A stretch of 64,000 bases of DNA, from contig CP046179.1 of assembly GCA_014075275.1 (NCBI GenBank), positions 173,501-237,500 on the forward strand, given 5' to 3'. Shown one piece after another: positions 25,876 to 34,982 of the stretch. The position numbers and the translations under genes are program-made. Position 1 is the stretch's first letter. Each line of letters starts with the position of its first letter. This stretch comes from Boseongicola sp. (GTDB lineage: Bacteria > Pseudomonadota > Alphaproteobacteria > Rhodobacterales > Rhodobacteraceae). Below the pieces are notes generated by a model. That model searched no databases, was not told the DNA's origin, and was given only the letters and a program-made list of their open reading frames with translations.

Positions 25876-26307
25876 TCAGCCAATTTTGTGGAGAATGTCC
25901 GAGATTGTGCGTTCGTCAGATTTGGACAGGCCCGCAAAAACACGCGCGGCGGCGGTTTCATATAGACGATTGCCTTCAGACAGAAGGTTACGGCCCTGAT
26001 CGGTCAGCAGAATATGCTGTGCGCGGGCGTCGAACTGGCAGGGGATGCGCGTAACCAATCCACGGTCTTCGAGTTTAACGACCATGGCGCTGGCCGATGC
26101 TTTGTGAACACCCATATCGGCCACGACGTCTGCCAGATGCTGGCCATGATCGTCCTTGTCGATCCGGGCGGCCTCTTGGTCCTTGATTGCGCGCAGGTAT
26201 TCGTATTCGCTGTGGCTAAGGCCGATTTTTGCGCTGTCGCGTGCCCAAGTGCGATGAGCGTGGCGGTGCGCGAGTTCCACGAAGGTTGATATGTCCATGA
26301 TGGTCAT
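25876..26307 (-). CDS. MarR-family transcriptional regulator
   Basis: The 143-residue protein has the MarR winged helix: LADVVADMGVHKASASAMVV then KLEDRGLVTR, and a beta-wing DARAQHILLTDQG. ATG 26307 or ATG 26298 could start it. It is divergent from a GNAT gene with a partial palindrome between them, so it may control itself and the GNAT. The ligand is unknown. Confidence 0.85.
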   Translation of the reverse strand: MTIMDISTFVELAHRHAHRTWARDSAKIGLSHSEYEYLRAIKDQEAARIDKDDHGQHLADVVADMGVHKASASAMVVKLEDRGLVTRIPCQFDARAQHILLTDQGRNLLSEGNRLYETAAARVFAGLSKSDERTISDILHKIG

Positions 26308-26310
26308 CCA

Positions 26311-26329
26311 GTTAGTCTGGCATCCTAAC
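26311..26329. promoter_or_regulatory. Inverted repeat upstream of marR-type gene
   Basis: GTTAG at 26311-26315 and CTAAC at 26325-26329 mirror each other across nine bases, just before the MarR start and in the divergent promoter region. The size fits a MarR-dimer operator. Function is inferred from position. Confidence 0.4.
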
Positions 26330-26378
26330 TATAATTTGTGCTAGGATATGTCAAGGGACGTTCAAAAAGAGGAAGGGT

Positions 26379-26888
26379 ATGACGGAGATGGCCGGGTTTG
26401 AAACCGATCGAATGCGTGTCGTGCCATGTTCCGGTCTGGACCGGGCGACTGTGATAGGGGCGTTGGGCGAGATTTTGACCCCTGACGTTCTTTTGCATCT
26501 TCCAGACCCCTTGCAATTGGGTGAGGGGGATGGTGCCACGGCGGTCTGGTTGGATGCGCGGCTGGCAGAAAGCGATGTTTATTGCATACAGAAACGCGAG
26601 GGTGACGCGGTGATTGGCGTTTTGATCCTGGCATCGTTTGAAGAAGAAGCCGGGATGGTGACGCATATTGGCTATTTATTCGGCAAGACTGCCTGGGGGC
26701 ATGGATACGCCAGCGAAATGATGCGCGGATTGGTGCTTTGGCGACGAGCTTTGAACACCGGCGAACAGCTTCTTGGGGGCGTTGAGGCAGGCAACCCGGC
26801 GTCTGCCCGCGTGTTGGAGAAGGCGGGATTTACACCTGTTGCCGAGATGTCGGATGCCGAGACAACCATGTTTGGTTTGGCTCTTTGA
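26379..26888 (+). CDS. GNAT-family N-acetyltransferase (RimJ/RimL-like)
   Basis: The 169-residue protein has the acetyl-CoA binding region YLFGKTAWGHGYASEMMRGL and the C-terminal ENPASARVLEKAGF-like stretch (EAGNPASARVLEKAGFTPV), typical of RimJ/RimL acetyltransferases. The substrate is unknown. GGAAGG lies before the ATG. It is divergent from the MarR gene. Confidence 0.85.
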   Translation: MTEMAGFETDRMRVVPCSGLDRATVIGALGEILTPDVLLHLPDPLQLGEGDGATAVWLDARLAESDVYCIQKREGDAVIGVLILASFEEEAGMVTHIGYLFGKTAWGHGYASEMMRGLVLWRRALNTGEQLLGGVEAGNPASARVLEKAGFTPVAEMSDAETTMFGLAL

Positions 26889-26975
26889 ACTTTTTATAGG
26901 TCTGTCATCCATTGGGATGACAACTTGTTTCGGGATGCACGGCTAAGTTTGGGTCATGAGATCAAGGAGATCACC

Positions 26976-27185
26976 ATGGACCTGAACCAGATAACCCTGT
27001 CGCAGAAACTGAACGACAATCAGATCAAGTTTGATCAAGCTGAAATGGAACGTGCAATTTTGCGCGCTGAGCAGCGGCGGGTGCGTATTGCGGCCAGACT
27101 GGTTTGGCTGCGCGATACTTTGCAGGAAATTCCGGCCCAGATCGCTGAATTGCGCCAAGTGGTCAGACGCCGCCGGGAAGGTTAA
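26976..27185 (+). CDS. Small helical protein, unknown
   Basis: The 69-residue, charged protein is almost entirely helix-forming (EMERAILRAEQRRVRIAARL), likely a short coiled coil. AAGGAG lies 7 bases before ATG 26976. It precedes the SnoaL-LuxR gene by about 70 bases on the same strand. I do not recognise a family. Confidence 0.55.
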   Translation: MDLNQITLSQKLNDNQIKFDQAEMERAILRAEQRRVRIAARLVWLRDTLQEIPAQIAELRQVVRRRREG

Positions 27186-27255
27186 AGTGGACGGGCAACC
27201 TGTCCTGGGCGGCAGATCATATGTTGAATATCGAGCGGGGTCGCGGGGAGTATCC

Positions 27256-28231
27256 GTGGAATTTTCCGATGAAGAACAAGAGGTGTTGGATTTCCTGCGC
27301 TCGGAGCAGGTGAGCTATTACGGCGGTGATTTTGAAGCCTTTATCGACCATTGGCATCATGGGCCGGAGGTGCGGTGGATCATTTCGGGTCCGACAGTGG
27401 GAACGCGGGTGCATATTGGCTGGGAGAACCTGCGCGAAAAGTTCAAAGAGGGATTTCGAAGGTATCCACAGGATTACGATGCGCTGGAGATTTTGCAGTG
27501 GGAGAACGTTCAGGTTCACGTCTCGGGCGATATTGCCTGGGCATCTTATGATCTGAGAAAGACGCAGCCGGTTGAAGGTATTCACGCAGCCGATTTTTCG
27601 CACGAGCAAAAGTATCGTTCATCGCATTGAGGGTAATTGGAAGCTGGTCAGTTTGACCGTTGCAGTGCCGGCATTGGGTCGCGAAGATCGTCCGCGCATC
27701 GAGATTGATGCCAGCGGTCGGGTGGAGCGGCTGAACGGGCTGGCGCGAGAACGTTTGAAGGATCACGAAGGATTAACGGTGTCGGGGCAACGGCTTCGCG
27801 CAAATAACCGTGCGTTCGACGCCGAACTTCAAGCGGCGATTGAGGTTTGGACCAGTCATCTGGCCACCAACCTGCCGCGTGGATTTTTAAATATCCCCGA
27901 AAAAGTGGTCGCGCTGGGCGAAGATTCACAGGGGCGTCCGATGTTTTGTTGGGTGTTTACCGAGCAGGAACGGGTTCTGGTGACATTTGACGACGACTTT
28001 TTGTTGCGCGCCCGTTTGGAAGTGGCAGCAGATACCTTTGGGTTATCTCCGGCGCAGCTGAATTTGGCAGAGTTACTGGCCAGCGGAAAAGATTTGACGG
28101 CGGCAGCTGATGCGCTGGGTGTAACCACCAATACTTTGCGAACGCAGCTGCGGCGGATGTTCGATAAAACCGGCGCACATAATCAGGCGACATTGATTTC
28201 CAGTTTGCTGCGGGTCCAAGTGGCGGGTTAG
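27256..28231 (+). pseudogene. SnoaL-like/LuxR-type regulator gene, frameshifted
   Basis: From GTG 27256 (GGGGAG 6-7 bases upstream) the frame reads a SnoaL-like domain (EVLDFLRSEQVSYYGGDFEA) and stops at 27630. Skipping one base at about 27613 joins HEQK to IVHRIEGNWKLVSLTVAVP and continues to a LuxR-type helix-turn-helix (LSPAQLNLAELLASGKDLTA, then ALGVTTNTLRTQLRRMF). The restored protein has about 324 residues. The disruption is a single-base gain, so it could be a real inactivating mutation or a base-calling error. Confidence 0.65.
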
Positions 28232-28257
28232 GCGGCGGCATTGGACACCAAAGAAAA

Positions 28258-28284
28258 GGGCGGCGGGCTTGATGCCCGCCGCCC
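28258..28284 (-). terminator. Strong intrinsic terminator of the OmpA-like gene
   Basis: An 11-bp perfect GC stem (GGGCGGCGGGC with GCCCGCCGCCC) around TTGAT is followed on the minus strand by TTTTCTTT. It lies 24 bases past the OmpA-like stop codon. It may also stop transcripts from the convergent LuxR-type gene. Confidence 0.85.
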
Positions 28285-28307
28285 CTTCGAGTCGGATATG
28301 ATCTGGA

Positions 28308-28985
28308 TCAGCCGGTCGGCGTGATCGTAATGTCCACGCGGCGGTTCATGGACCGGCCTGCGGCAGTCTGGTTGGTCGCAATCGGTTGACCTTCGCCAGC
28401 TCCAACAGTGCGGATACGCGACCCGGAGACACCACCTGAGCGGAGCACGTCAGAGACGGCCCATGCGCGGCGTTCGCTAAGGTCCTGGTTATAGGACGCG
28501 GTGCCGGTGTTGTCTGTGTGGCCGGTGACCGTGACAACGGACTGCGGATATTTGTTCAGGCTGTTGGACAGCACGAACAGATCCGAACGCAACTGCGGGT
28601 TCAGCGATGCGCTGTCAGTGGCGAAAAGAATCGCCTCGGGCATACGCACGATCAACTCGTTGCCGGTGTTGATCACGTCGATATTGCTGTTGCTGAAATC
28701 ATCTTCCAGCTCGGCAGCTTGCGCATCGAGGATCGATCCGCCGACACCGCCTGCGATGCCGCCAACGATGGCGCCGGTCAGGATGTCGTCTTTACGATCA
28801 CCTGAACCGGTGATTGCGCCCAGGATGCCGCCCAGGGCCGCTCCGGCAATTGCGCCTTCTTTGGCGCGGTTGCCTTCGGTTCCGGGATACTGCGAGGCAT
28901 CTCCGCACGCAGTTAAAACAAAAAGCCCCACGACACCCAGCGCCAGCGGTTTTTTGGTGAGTAACATTGAAATTCCTTGTGTCAT
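28308..28985 (-). CDS. OmpA-family lipoprotein (YfiB/YiaD-like)
   Basis: The 225-residue protein has a lipoprotein signal ending VLTAC. A glycine-zipper region (GAIAGAALGGILGAITGSG) follows, then an OmpA C-terminal peptidoglycan-binding domain with VTGHTDNTGTASYNQDLSER and GAGEGQPIATNQTAAGRSMN plus RRV. It anchors the outer membrane to peptidoglycan. GGAG lies 8 bases before ATG 28985. A strong terminator follows. Confidence 0.9.
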   Translation of the reverse strand: MTQGISMLLTKKPLALGVVGLFVLTACGDASQYPGTEGNRAKEGAIAGAALGGILGAITGSGDRKDDILTGAIVGGIAGGVGGSILDAQAAELEDDFSNSNIDVINTGNELIVRMPEAILFATDSASLNPQLRSDLFVLSNSLNKYPQSVVTVTGHTDNTGTASYNQDLSERRAWAVSDVLRSGGVSGSRIRTVGAGEGQPIATNQTAAGRSMNRRVDITITPTG

Positions 28986-29122
28986 TCGCACTTCTCCTAT
29001 GGCCGCTATACACCATGTTGGATGGTGCACCAGCGGTGATGGGCGAAGATGTGCCGATCCTGCGGGTGTTAGGCAAGATCACGGCGCTGTTATGGGATAT
29101 CAGCCCGTAAAAACACTGTTTT

Positions 29123-29986
29123 TCAAGCGGATTCCGCTGTTTCCCAGGCAAGCATAGTGCGTTTCACAGGCAGGCCCCAATGGTAGCCGCCCAGGCCCCC
29201 GGACTTGCGCAATGCGCGGTGACAGGGGATCAGCCAAGAGATCGGGTTACGACCAACCGCAGTTCCCACGGCGCGCACGGCCTTTGGATGGCCAATAGTG
29301 CGGGCAATATCGGAATAGGTGGTGACCTGACCGGTGGGGATTTGCATCAAGGCTTCCCAGACTTTGATCTGAAAGTTCGCACCGATCAGATACAGCTGCG
29401 CCGGTTCGCGGTTTGAGCCTTCGCGCGGGAACGCCTGAGCGGCGAAGGGCGCAAGAGCGTCGGCGTCTTCGGTGAATGTTGCCTTGGGCCAGCGGGACTT
29501 CAGATCGGCCATTGTCGCGTCGGAAGTGGTTTCGGCGGCGAATCCTATGCCGCAGATGCCTTTGTGCGTGCCCATGATCAGAGCGGGACCAAAGGGGCTG
29601 TCGAACCATCCCCAATTGATGCTCAGTCCGTCACCGGCTTTCGCATAGTCGCCCGGGCTCATGGCTTCCCAGCGGATGAACAGATCATGCAGGCGTCCTG
29701 AACCGGAAAGATCCACGGCGTCGGCTGTTTCCAAGGTTGTGTGTCGGTCTGCCAACAGGGTCTTGGCGTGGTCCAGCGCCAGCCATTGCTGATAGCGTTT
29801 TGGCGACACACCTGCCCAGCGCGAAAAGATACGTTGAAAGTGGGCTGGGCTCATACGCATTTGCCCGGCGATGTCTTCCAGCGACAGATCGCGGTCCTGG
29901 TCGGCGTCGATCAAGTCGATGGCGCGCCGCATGAGTTGATAGTGATAGCCGGTCTCGGCGTCGTTTGCGGTGTTGGGCGGGGTCAT
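29123..29986 (-). CDS. Ada-like protein: AraC helix-turn-helix plus O6-alkylguanine-DNA methyltransferase
   Basis: The 287-residue protein joins an AraC-type DNA-binding domain (LSLEDIAGQMRMSPAHFQRI, about 45-125) to an alkyltransferase domain ending in the acceptor motif NPISWLIPCHRALRKSGGLG. The active-site cysteine is in PCHR. It repairs O6-alkylguanine and may activate its own expression. Unlike E. coli Ada it lacks the N-terminal zinc domain that senses methylphosphotriesters. ATG 29986 has AAGGAT 9 bases upstream; two more in-frame ATGs lie just upstream. Confidence 0.88.
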   Translation of the reverse strand: MTPPNTANDAETGYHYQLMRRAIDLIDADQDRDLSLEDIAGQMRMSPAHFQRIFSRWAGVSPKRYQQWLALDHAKTLLADRHTTLETADAVDLSGSGRLHDLFIRWEAMSPGDYAKAGDGLSINWGWFDSPFGPALIMGTHKGICGIGFAAETTSDATMADLKSRWPKATFTEDADALAPFAAQAFPREGSNREPAQLYLIGANFQIKVWEALMQIPTGQVTTYSDIARTIGHPKAVRAVGTAVGRNPISWLIPCHRALRKSGGLGGYHWGLPVKRTMLAWETAESA

Positions 29987-30078
29987 GTGCATATCCTTGG
30001 GCATGTCATCTGGATAGGCAAGCGGACCATGTCTGGCGACCCGGATTTTGCGCTTTCGAACGCGGACCTCAAAAAGAC

Positions 30079-30109
30079 ACAGCGCGCATGCTTTGGGCAT
30101 GCGCGCTGT
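30079..30109 (-). terminator. Intrinsic terminator of the P460-like cytochrome gene
   Basis: A 13-bp perfect stem (ACAGCGCGCATGC with GCATGCGCGCTGT) encloses TTTGG. On the minus strand it is followed by GTCTTTTT. It lies about 38 bases after the stop of the gene at 30148. Confidence 0.85.
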
Positions 30110-30147
30110 TTCACATTTCCAACCTCGGGGGGAACATTCCCTTGGGG

Positions 30148-30693
30148 TTAGTTGGTAATGTGATTTGTGGTGAATATGTAGTCGTCGCCATCTGCGGCGG
30201 TGTGGCAGGCAATACAACCCGCATCAGCGCCTTTGGCGACACGTCCGGCAAGCTCCATGCCTTTGGGATTCTTATCGAGAGAGCCGTCTGGCAAATATTT
30301 CGCCCAGAACCAGTTTGCGTTGTCATCGTCATAGCCAGCTTCGCGGCGGAACATGATCGTAACAGCGCCGAGGTGCCCGTTGCGATCTGCCTGAACTTCT
30401 TCAAATTCAACGCCTTCTGGGCCATAGTTATTCTTGATGACGAGATCGCCGGTATGCCCGTTCACGGTCGCAGTTGTGTAGAATGTCTCGAGCACAAAAC
30501 CGTGGGGTTCGAGGCCTTCGTAGGGAAAACTTTGGATGCGGTCGTCACCGGCCAGGCGGGCGGCCACCATGACATCCCACAACACGGCCGCATAAGCGGT
30601 GTCGTCGTCGCCTCCGAAGGGTGCATCTTGCGCAGTTGCAGCTGTGCCCAGCGCTAAAACCGCTGCTGCGGCAATCGTCGTCAGTTGTTTCAC
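30148..30693 (-). CDS. Cytochrome P460-like periplasmic haem protein
   Basis: The 181-residue protein has a signal peptide ending GTAATA. Its body contains HGFVLETFYTTATVNGHTGD and a single C-type haem motif CIACH at about residue 165. The layout fits small cytochrome P460-family proteins, which in ammonia oxidisers convert hydroxylamine and elsewhere may handle NO or related species. Start GTG 30693 has AGGAA 9 bases upstream. It is divergent from a small cytochrome c gene. Confidence 0.7.
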   Translation of the reverse strand: MKQLTTIAAAAVLALGTAATAQDAPFGGDDDTAYAAVLWDVMVAARLAGDDRIQSFPYEGLEPHGFVLETFYTTATVNGHTGDLVIKNNYGPEGVEFEEVQADRNGHLGAVTIMFRREAGYDDDNANWFWAKYLPDGSLDKNPKGMELAGRVAKGADAGCIACHTAADGDDYIFTTNHITN

Positions 30694-30855
30694 GTGTTCG
30701 ATTCCTGTTAGTTGTAATCCAGTTCGCCTTTGATGCCTCGAATTGTGTTCACGAGGGCCCAAATTTTCTTCACTTTGAAGTGACCATGGGCTGACAGGGA
30801 CCGGTGTTCAGGCTGATAAGCGTTCAGAACAGTTGTTTTAAATGGAAGTCGTCAA

Positions 30856-31257
30856 ATGTCTCTTCGTATGAATGCTGCCCTAATTGTCGCTTCGTTGCTG
30901 GCATCCCCTGCTTTTGCCGCGGGTGACCCGGTTGCCGGTGAAGCCGGTTTCAAGAAATGTTCTGCCTGCCACAAAGTGGGTGATGGGGCGCGCAACGCAT
31001 CGGGGCCAGTATTGACGGATGTGATCGGACGGCAGGCCGGGACGTTCAAAGGCTATCGCTACGGCAAGTCTATGGTCGAAGCGGGTGAGGCCGGATTGGT
31101 CTGGAACGAAGAGAATCTGGCCGACTACATTGCCGATCCGCGTGCTTTCTTGCGCGAGTATCTGGACGACAGTCGCGCCAAGGCGAAGATGACATTCAAA
31201 TTGCGGGATGCAGGTGACCGTGCGGATGTTGCCGCCTATCTGGCGACGCTGAACTAG
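30856..31257 (+). CDS. Periplasmic class I cytochrome c
   Basis: The 133-residue protein has a signal peptide (ASPAFAAG), haem motif CSACH at residues 35-39 and an axial methionine in KAKMTFKL (Met112). Size and layout are those of c2/c550-type electron carriers. It is followed after 3 bases by a small exported protein gene and is divergent from the P460-like gene, suggesting a respiratory or redox role. Confidence 0.9.
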   Translation: MSLRMNAALIVASLLASPAFAAGDPVAGEAGFKKCSACHKVGDGARNASGPVLTDVIGRQAGTFKGYRYGKSMVEAGEAGLVWNEENLADYIADPRAFLREYLDDSRAKAKMTFKLRDAGDRADVAAYLATLN

Positions 31258-31260
31258 AAG

Positions 31261-31566
31261 GTGCTTCGATTTTTGGTTGTGATGCTGGCCGCGGGGGCAA
31301 CCCCGGCTGCCGCCGAAATCTGTCTGCACAACGACAGCCAGTCCGAGTTGCTGTTGGTTGTTGATGTGGCAGATAAGGCCACATCGCGTACTGGCGGGTT
31401 CGGCACAGTGATTTGTTTGCCGGGGGATGCGGGAACCGTGCGGGTTTTCACCGATTTTGATGCCATCGAGGGCTGTTCACGCCTGTCGCAAAGCGGTCAG
31501 GTAGAGCGATTGGTGGATTTTACCGAGTTTGATAATTGCACATGGGCCAAAACGCCGAGGCCATAA
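31261..31566 (+). CDS. Small exported protein, unknown
   Basis: The 101-residue protein has a signal peptide ending TPAAAE. Four cysteines in the mature part could form two disulfides (EICLHND, TVICLPGD, EGCSRL and DNCTW). The GTG start lies 3 bases after the cytochrome c stop, so the two genes are co-transcribed. No family was recognised. Confidence 0.65.
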   Translation: MLRFLVVMLAAGATPAAAEICLHNDSQSELLLVVDVADKATSRTGGFGTVICLPGDAGTVRVFTDFDAIEGCSRLSQSGQVERLVDFTEFDNCTWAKTPRP

Positions 31567-31624
31567 GCGCCTTTGCGTAGAACGCCCTTGCCGCGCCGCG
31601 ACCAATCCGCCAAAACCGGCACCG

Positions 31625-32269
31625 ATGGCCAAACAGCTTTCTTATAATACGATCCACGAGGTCTTTACCCGTTTTCAGAACTCTGAGGCCGAGCCAAAGG
31701 GCGAACTGCACCACGTCAATGCCTATACGCTGGTTGTGGCCGTAGCGTTGTCGGCACAGGCCACGGATGCAGGTGTGAACAAAGCCACCCACAAGCTGTT
31801 CGAGATCGCCGACACGCCGGAGAAGATGTTGGCGCTGGGCGAAGAGGGTGTGACCGAGCATATAAAGACCATTGGTCTGTTTCGTCAAAAGGCCAAGAAC
31901 GTCATCAAGATGAGCCGAATTCTGGTGGATGAATATGACGGTCAGGTCCCGTCGTCGCGTGCCGCCTTGCGGTCATTGCCGGGTGTCGGGCGCAAAACTG
32001 CGAATGTGGTTTTGAACATGTGGTTCAAGCATCCCGCTCAAGCGGTAGATACCCATATATTCAGGGTTGGAAATCGCACCGGTCTGGCACCGGGCAAGGA
32101 TGTGGTGGCGGTTGAACGGGCGATCGAAGATCAGGTTCCAGCCGAATTTCAGCAGCATGCGCATCACTGGCTCATCCTGCATGGGCGATACACTTGCGTC
32201 GCCCGCAAACCCAAATGCAACGCGTGTCTGATACGCGATCTGTGCCAATTCGAGGACAAGACAGAATGA
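31625..32269 (+). CDS. nth: Endonuclease III
   Basis: The 214-residue protein has the helix-hairpin-helix LPGVGRKTANVVL with the catalytic lysine, the catalytic aspartate in AVDTHIFRV, and the C-terminal four-cysteine [4Fe-4S] cluster CVARKPKCNACLIRDLC. It is a bifunctional glycosylase/AP lyase that removes oxidised pyrimidines. Start ATG 31625 gives the normal family length. The stop overlaps the adenosine kinase start as ATGA. Confidence 0.95.
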   Translation: MAKQLSYNTIHEVFTRFQNSEAEPKGELHHVNAYTLVVAVALSAQATDAGVNKATHKLFEIADTPEKMLALGEEGVTEHIKTIGLFRQKAKNVIKMSRILVDEYDGQVPSSRAALRSLPGVGRKTANVVLNMWFKHPAQAVDTHIFRVGNRTGLAPGKDVVAVERAIEDQVPAEFQQHAHHWLILHGRYTCVARKPKCNACLIRDLCQFEDKTE

Positions 32270-33261
32270 CGAAACGCTTTGATGTTGTCGGAATCGGCAA
32301 TGCGATGGTGGATGTGCTGGCGCGCGCCGAGGATACTTTTCTGACCGAAGTCGGGGTGGAAAAGGGTATCATGCAGTTGATCGACATGGATCGCGCCGTT
32401 GATCTTTATGCGCGAGTGGGACCGGCGCGCGAAGTTTCGGGCGGGTCTGCGGCCAATACGATTGCGGTGGTTGCAGCGCTGGGCGGTTCAACGGCTTACG
32501 TCGGGAAGGTGAAAGACGACCAGCTGGGGGCGATTTTTGCCCACGACCTGCGCGCGCAGGGTGCGGTTTATGAGACGTCACTGGCGCCAGCAAGCGAAGA
32601 GGCCGAGACAGGGCGGTGTATTGTTCTGGTTACCCCGGATGGGGAGCGGTCGATGAATACCTATCTGGGCGTCACCGAATTTCTGAAGTCCGAAGATATC
32701 GACGACGCTCAGATGGCTGATGCGGCGATGATCTATCTGGAAGGATATCGTTTCGACGGGCCTGAAAGTAAGGCAGCTTTTGCCAAAGCTATCGGGGCCA
32801 CCGAGGCGGCGGGTGGAAAGGTTTCGCTGACCTTGTCGGATCCGTTTTGTGTTGAGCGCCATCGAGACGCCTTTCGTGTGATGATCCGGGATCATGTGGA
32901 TCTGTTGTTCGCCAATCGAGACGAGATCATGTCGATGTATCAGACCGATGATTTCGAAGCTGCGCTGGCGCAGGCCGCGTCAGAAATTGAGATCGTAGCC
33001 TGCACCGAAGGCGCGAAAGGCGCGCATATTCTGTCCGGTGGTGAACGCTGGCACGCGCCCGCCGTGGCGACCGAGATTGTCGATGCGACGGGAGCTGGCG
33101 ATGCCTTTGCGGGCGCATTTTTGTGGGCGCATTCTCAAGGCTTGCCGCTGGAGATGTGTGGGCGCATGGGATGCGCTGCGGCGTCGGAAGTAATTTCTCA
33201 TATCGGAGCACGCCCAGAGGCTGATCTGATGGAGCTGTTCAAGGCCGGCGAATTGGTCTGA
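32266..33261 (+). CDS. Adenosine kinase (PfkB family)
   Basis: The 331-residue ribokinase-fold protein has the N-terminal signature SGGSAANTIAVVAALGG and the C-terminal DATGAGDAFAGAFLW with the catalytic Asp. The opening VVGIGNAMVDVLAR is typical of alphaproteobacterial adenosine kinases, which phosphorylate adenosine to AMP. It is translationally coupled to nth. Confidence 0.88.
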   Translation: MTKRFDVVGIGNAMVDVLARAEDTFLTEVGVEKGIMQLIDMDRAVDLYARVGPAREVSGGSAANTIAVVAALGGSTAYVGKVKDDQLGAIFAHDLRAQGAVYETSLAPASEEAETGRCIVLVTPDGERSMNTYLGVTEFLKSEDIDDAQMADAAMIYLEGYRFDGPESKAAFAKAIGATEAAGGKVSLTLSDPFCVERHRDAFRVMIRDHVDLLFANRDEIMSMYQTDDFEAALAQAASEIEIVACTEGAKGAHILSGGERWHAPAVATEIVDATGAGDAFAGAFLWAHSQGLPLEMCGRMGCAAASEVISHIGARPEADLMELFKAGELV

Positions 33262-33274
33262 GCCAGGATAACTT

Positions 33275-33799
33275 TCAGATATCCTGACCTTTTTCGAGCA
33301 GACGGTTGATGAGATCGCGCTGAAGATCGGGGCTGTCGCCGCCGCCAAAGCTGAGGGCGCCGCTGGTAAATAGCGTGCCATATGTAAGGGCCAGATTGAC
33401 GGTCTGGCCAAGTTCGGAAATGAGCTCGTCACGTTGCAGCGGTGACAAAGGGTGCAGGAATGTGCCCCAGAGACGACCCTGCGCAACGGCATAGCGTGCA
33501 GCAAGGGCAGTGTCGAAATTGGCCTGCAGGACACGTCTGAGGTCATCGTCGCTCATGTCATCGGTGGATCGAATAGGGACCATAGCACGCAGCCTGTCGC
33601 TTCGAGGGTCGACGATGACAAGGAGCGGCACATCTTCGATGGTAAGCTCGATGCCGGGACCAGACGGAGCCGCATCCGGATCAAGGGCCAGAAGGATGTC
33701 CAACACGCGCCCCTGTGTCATCGGTTCGCTGGATTGCGCCTGTGCCAGCGTCGGAGCTATCAGCAGGGCAGCGATGGCGGCAAAAATAAAGCGGGGCAT
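33275..33799 (-). CDS. Periplasmic YbjN-like domain protein
   Basis: The 174-residue protein has a signal peptide ending TLAQAQ. Its single alpha/beta domain resembles the YbjN/type III chaperone-like fold (LTIEDVPLLVIVDPRSDRLR, then DDDLRRVLQANFDTAL). GGAGG lies before ATG 33799. Function unknown. The assignment is by fold impression and should be treated as tentative. Confidence 0.5.
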   Translation of the reverse strand: MPRFIFAAIAALLIAPTLAQAQSSEPMTQGRVLDILLALDPDAAPSGPGIELTIEDVPLLVIVDPRSDRLRAMVPIRSTDDMSDDDLRRVLQANFDTALAARYAVAQGRLWGTFLHPLSPLQRDELISELGQTVNLALTYGTLFTSGALSFGGGDSPDLQRDLINRLLEKGQDI

Positions 33800-33893
33800 G
33801 GAACCTCCTGTTGTGGTGTCTTCACAGTTGGGGGCGGTTTGAGGTTCGTGCAACGCACATGTGGGTGAGCCAATGTGACAGGTGCAAAGTTTA

Positions 33894-33951
33894 GGGGCGC
33901 TGCCCCTCGCGCCTATGGCGCTCACCCCGAAGTATTTTTTGACAGAAGAAG
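33894..33951 (+). repeat. Dispersed intergenic element, copy R1
   Basis: A GGGGC-GCT-GCCCC hairpin (33894-33906) and a smaller GCGC stem precede the conserved tail CCCGAAGTATTTTTTGACAG plus AAGAAG. It lies between the YbjN-like gene and the divergent permease gene. Five relatives are found at 40960, 44025, 56241, 56406 and 60161. Confidence 0.75.
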
Positions 33952-34001
33952 CATGGGGACGTGCCTTGACGGCGGGACGGTTGCAGCCCACAAACATATC
34001 C

Positions 34002-34982
34002 ATGCTTGCCTATGTTATCCGCCGTATCGCGCAATCCATTCTGGTCCTGCTTGTAGTGGGATTGGTGGCCTTTTCGATGTTTCGCTTTGTCGGCGATCCG
34101 ATTGACAACCTTTTGGGACAGGAGCGCACGCAAGCCGACATCGACCGATTGCGCATTGAACTAGGTTTGGATCAGCCGTTTCCGGTTCAATATTACAAGT
34201 TCCTGACCGGCGCGGTGAAAGGCAACTTTGGTGTCAGCTATCGGCAGGGTCGACCGGTTGGCACGATCATTGCAGAACGCGCGCCTGCAACGCTGGAACT
34301 GGCGGCAGTGTCTGGGTTTCTGGCGATTTCCATCGGAATTGGGCTGGGGGTATTTACCGCGATCCGACGAGACGGCTGGGCCTCGAATGTGATCATGTCG
34401 GTGTCACTCATAGGGGTGAGTCTGCCGACATTTCTGATCGGGATTCTGTTAATTTATCTGTTCTCGGTCGAACTGGATATGTTGCCGTCGTTTGGGCGTG
34501 GAGAGGTCGTTCAGCTTGGGTGGTGGTCCACAGGCTTTTTGACCGAAAGCGGGTTGAAGGCGCTGATACTGCCGTCAATCACGCTGGGGCTTTATCAGAT
34601 GACGTTGATCATGCGGTTGGTGCGATCCGAGATGCTGGAGGTTCTGCGTCAGGACTACATCCGGTTTGCGCGGGCGCGGGGACTTAAAGAACGGGCCGTA
34701 AACTTCCGTCATGCTTTAAAAAATACGCTTGTGCCGGTGATCACGGTGACCGGTTTGCAACTGGGGTCAATCATCGCTTTCGCCATCATTACGGAAACAG
34801 TGTTCCAGTGGCCGGGCGTCGGATTGCTGTTCATCAATGCCATTCAGTTCGTCGATATTCCGGTGATGGCGGCCTATCTGATGCTGATTTCGGTGATGTT
34901 CGTGGGCATCAATCTGTTGGTTGATTTGCTTTATTTCTGGGTGGATCCAAGGCTCAGGGCTGACCGGGTTGGGGCGCATTGA
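34002..34982 (+). CDS. ABC transporter permease, oligopeptide/dipeptide type (DppB/OppB-like)
   Basis: The 326-residue protein has six membrane spans. The conserved N-terminal YVIRRIAQSILVLLVVG and the EAA-like loop DYIRFARARGLKERAVNFRH, which contacts the ATPase, are characteristic of DppB/OppB permeases. I chose ATG 34002 because the longer frame runs through the repeat element R1. No periplasmic binding-protein gene lies next to it. The GFA gene is coupled to its stop by TGATG. Confidence 0.9.
   Translation: MLAYVIRRIAQSILVLLVVGLVAFSMFRFVGDPIDNLLGQERTQADIDRLRIELGLDQPFPVQYYKFLTGAVKGNFGVSYRQGRPVGTIIAERAPATLELAAVSGFLAISIGIGLGVFTAIRRDGWASNVIMSVSLIGVSLPTFLIGILLIYLFSVELDMLPSFGRGEVVQLGWWSTGFLTESGLKALILPSITLGLYQMTLIMRLVRSEMLEVLRQDYIRFARARGLKERAVNFRHALKNTLVPVITVTGLQLGSIIAFAIITETVFQWPGVGLLFINAIQFVDIPVMAAYLMLISVMFVGINLLVDLLYFWVDPRLRADRVGAH

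Noticed and set aside
29123..30217. A long N-terminal extension of the Ada-like protein
   Set aside because: The extension runs through a terminator hairpin and has no ribosome site; the good start is at 29986.
33882..34001. A 40-codon N-terminal extension of the first ABC permease
   Set aside because: It runs through the dispersed repeat R1, and the natural permease start is at 34002.
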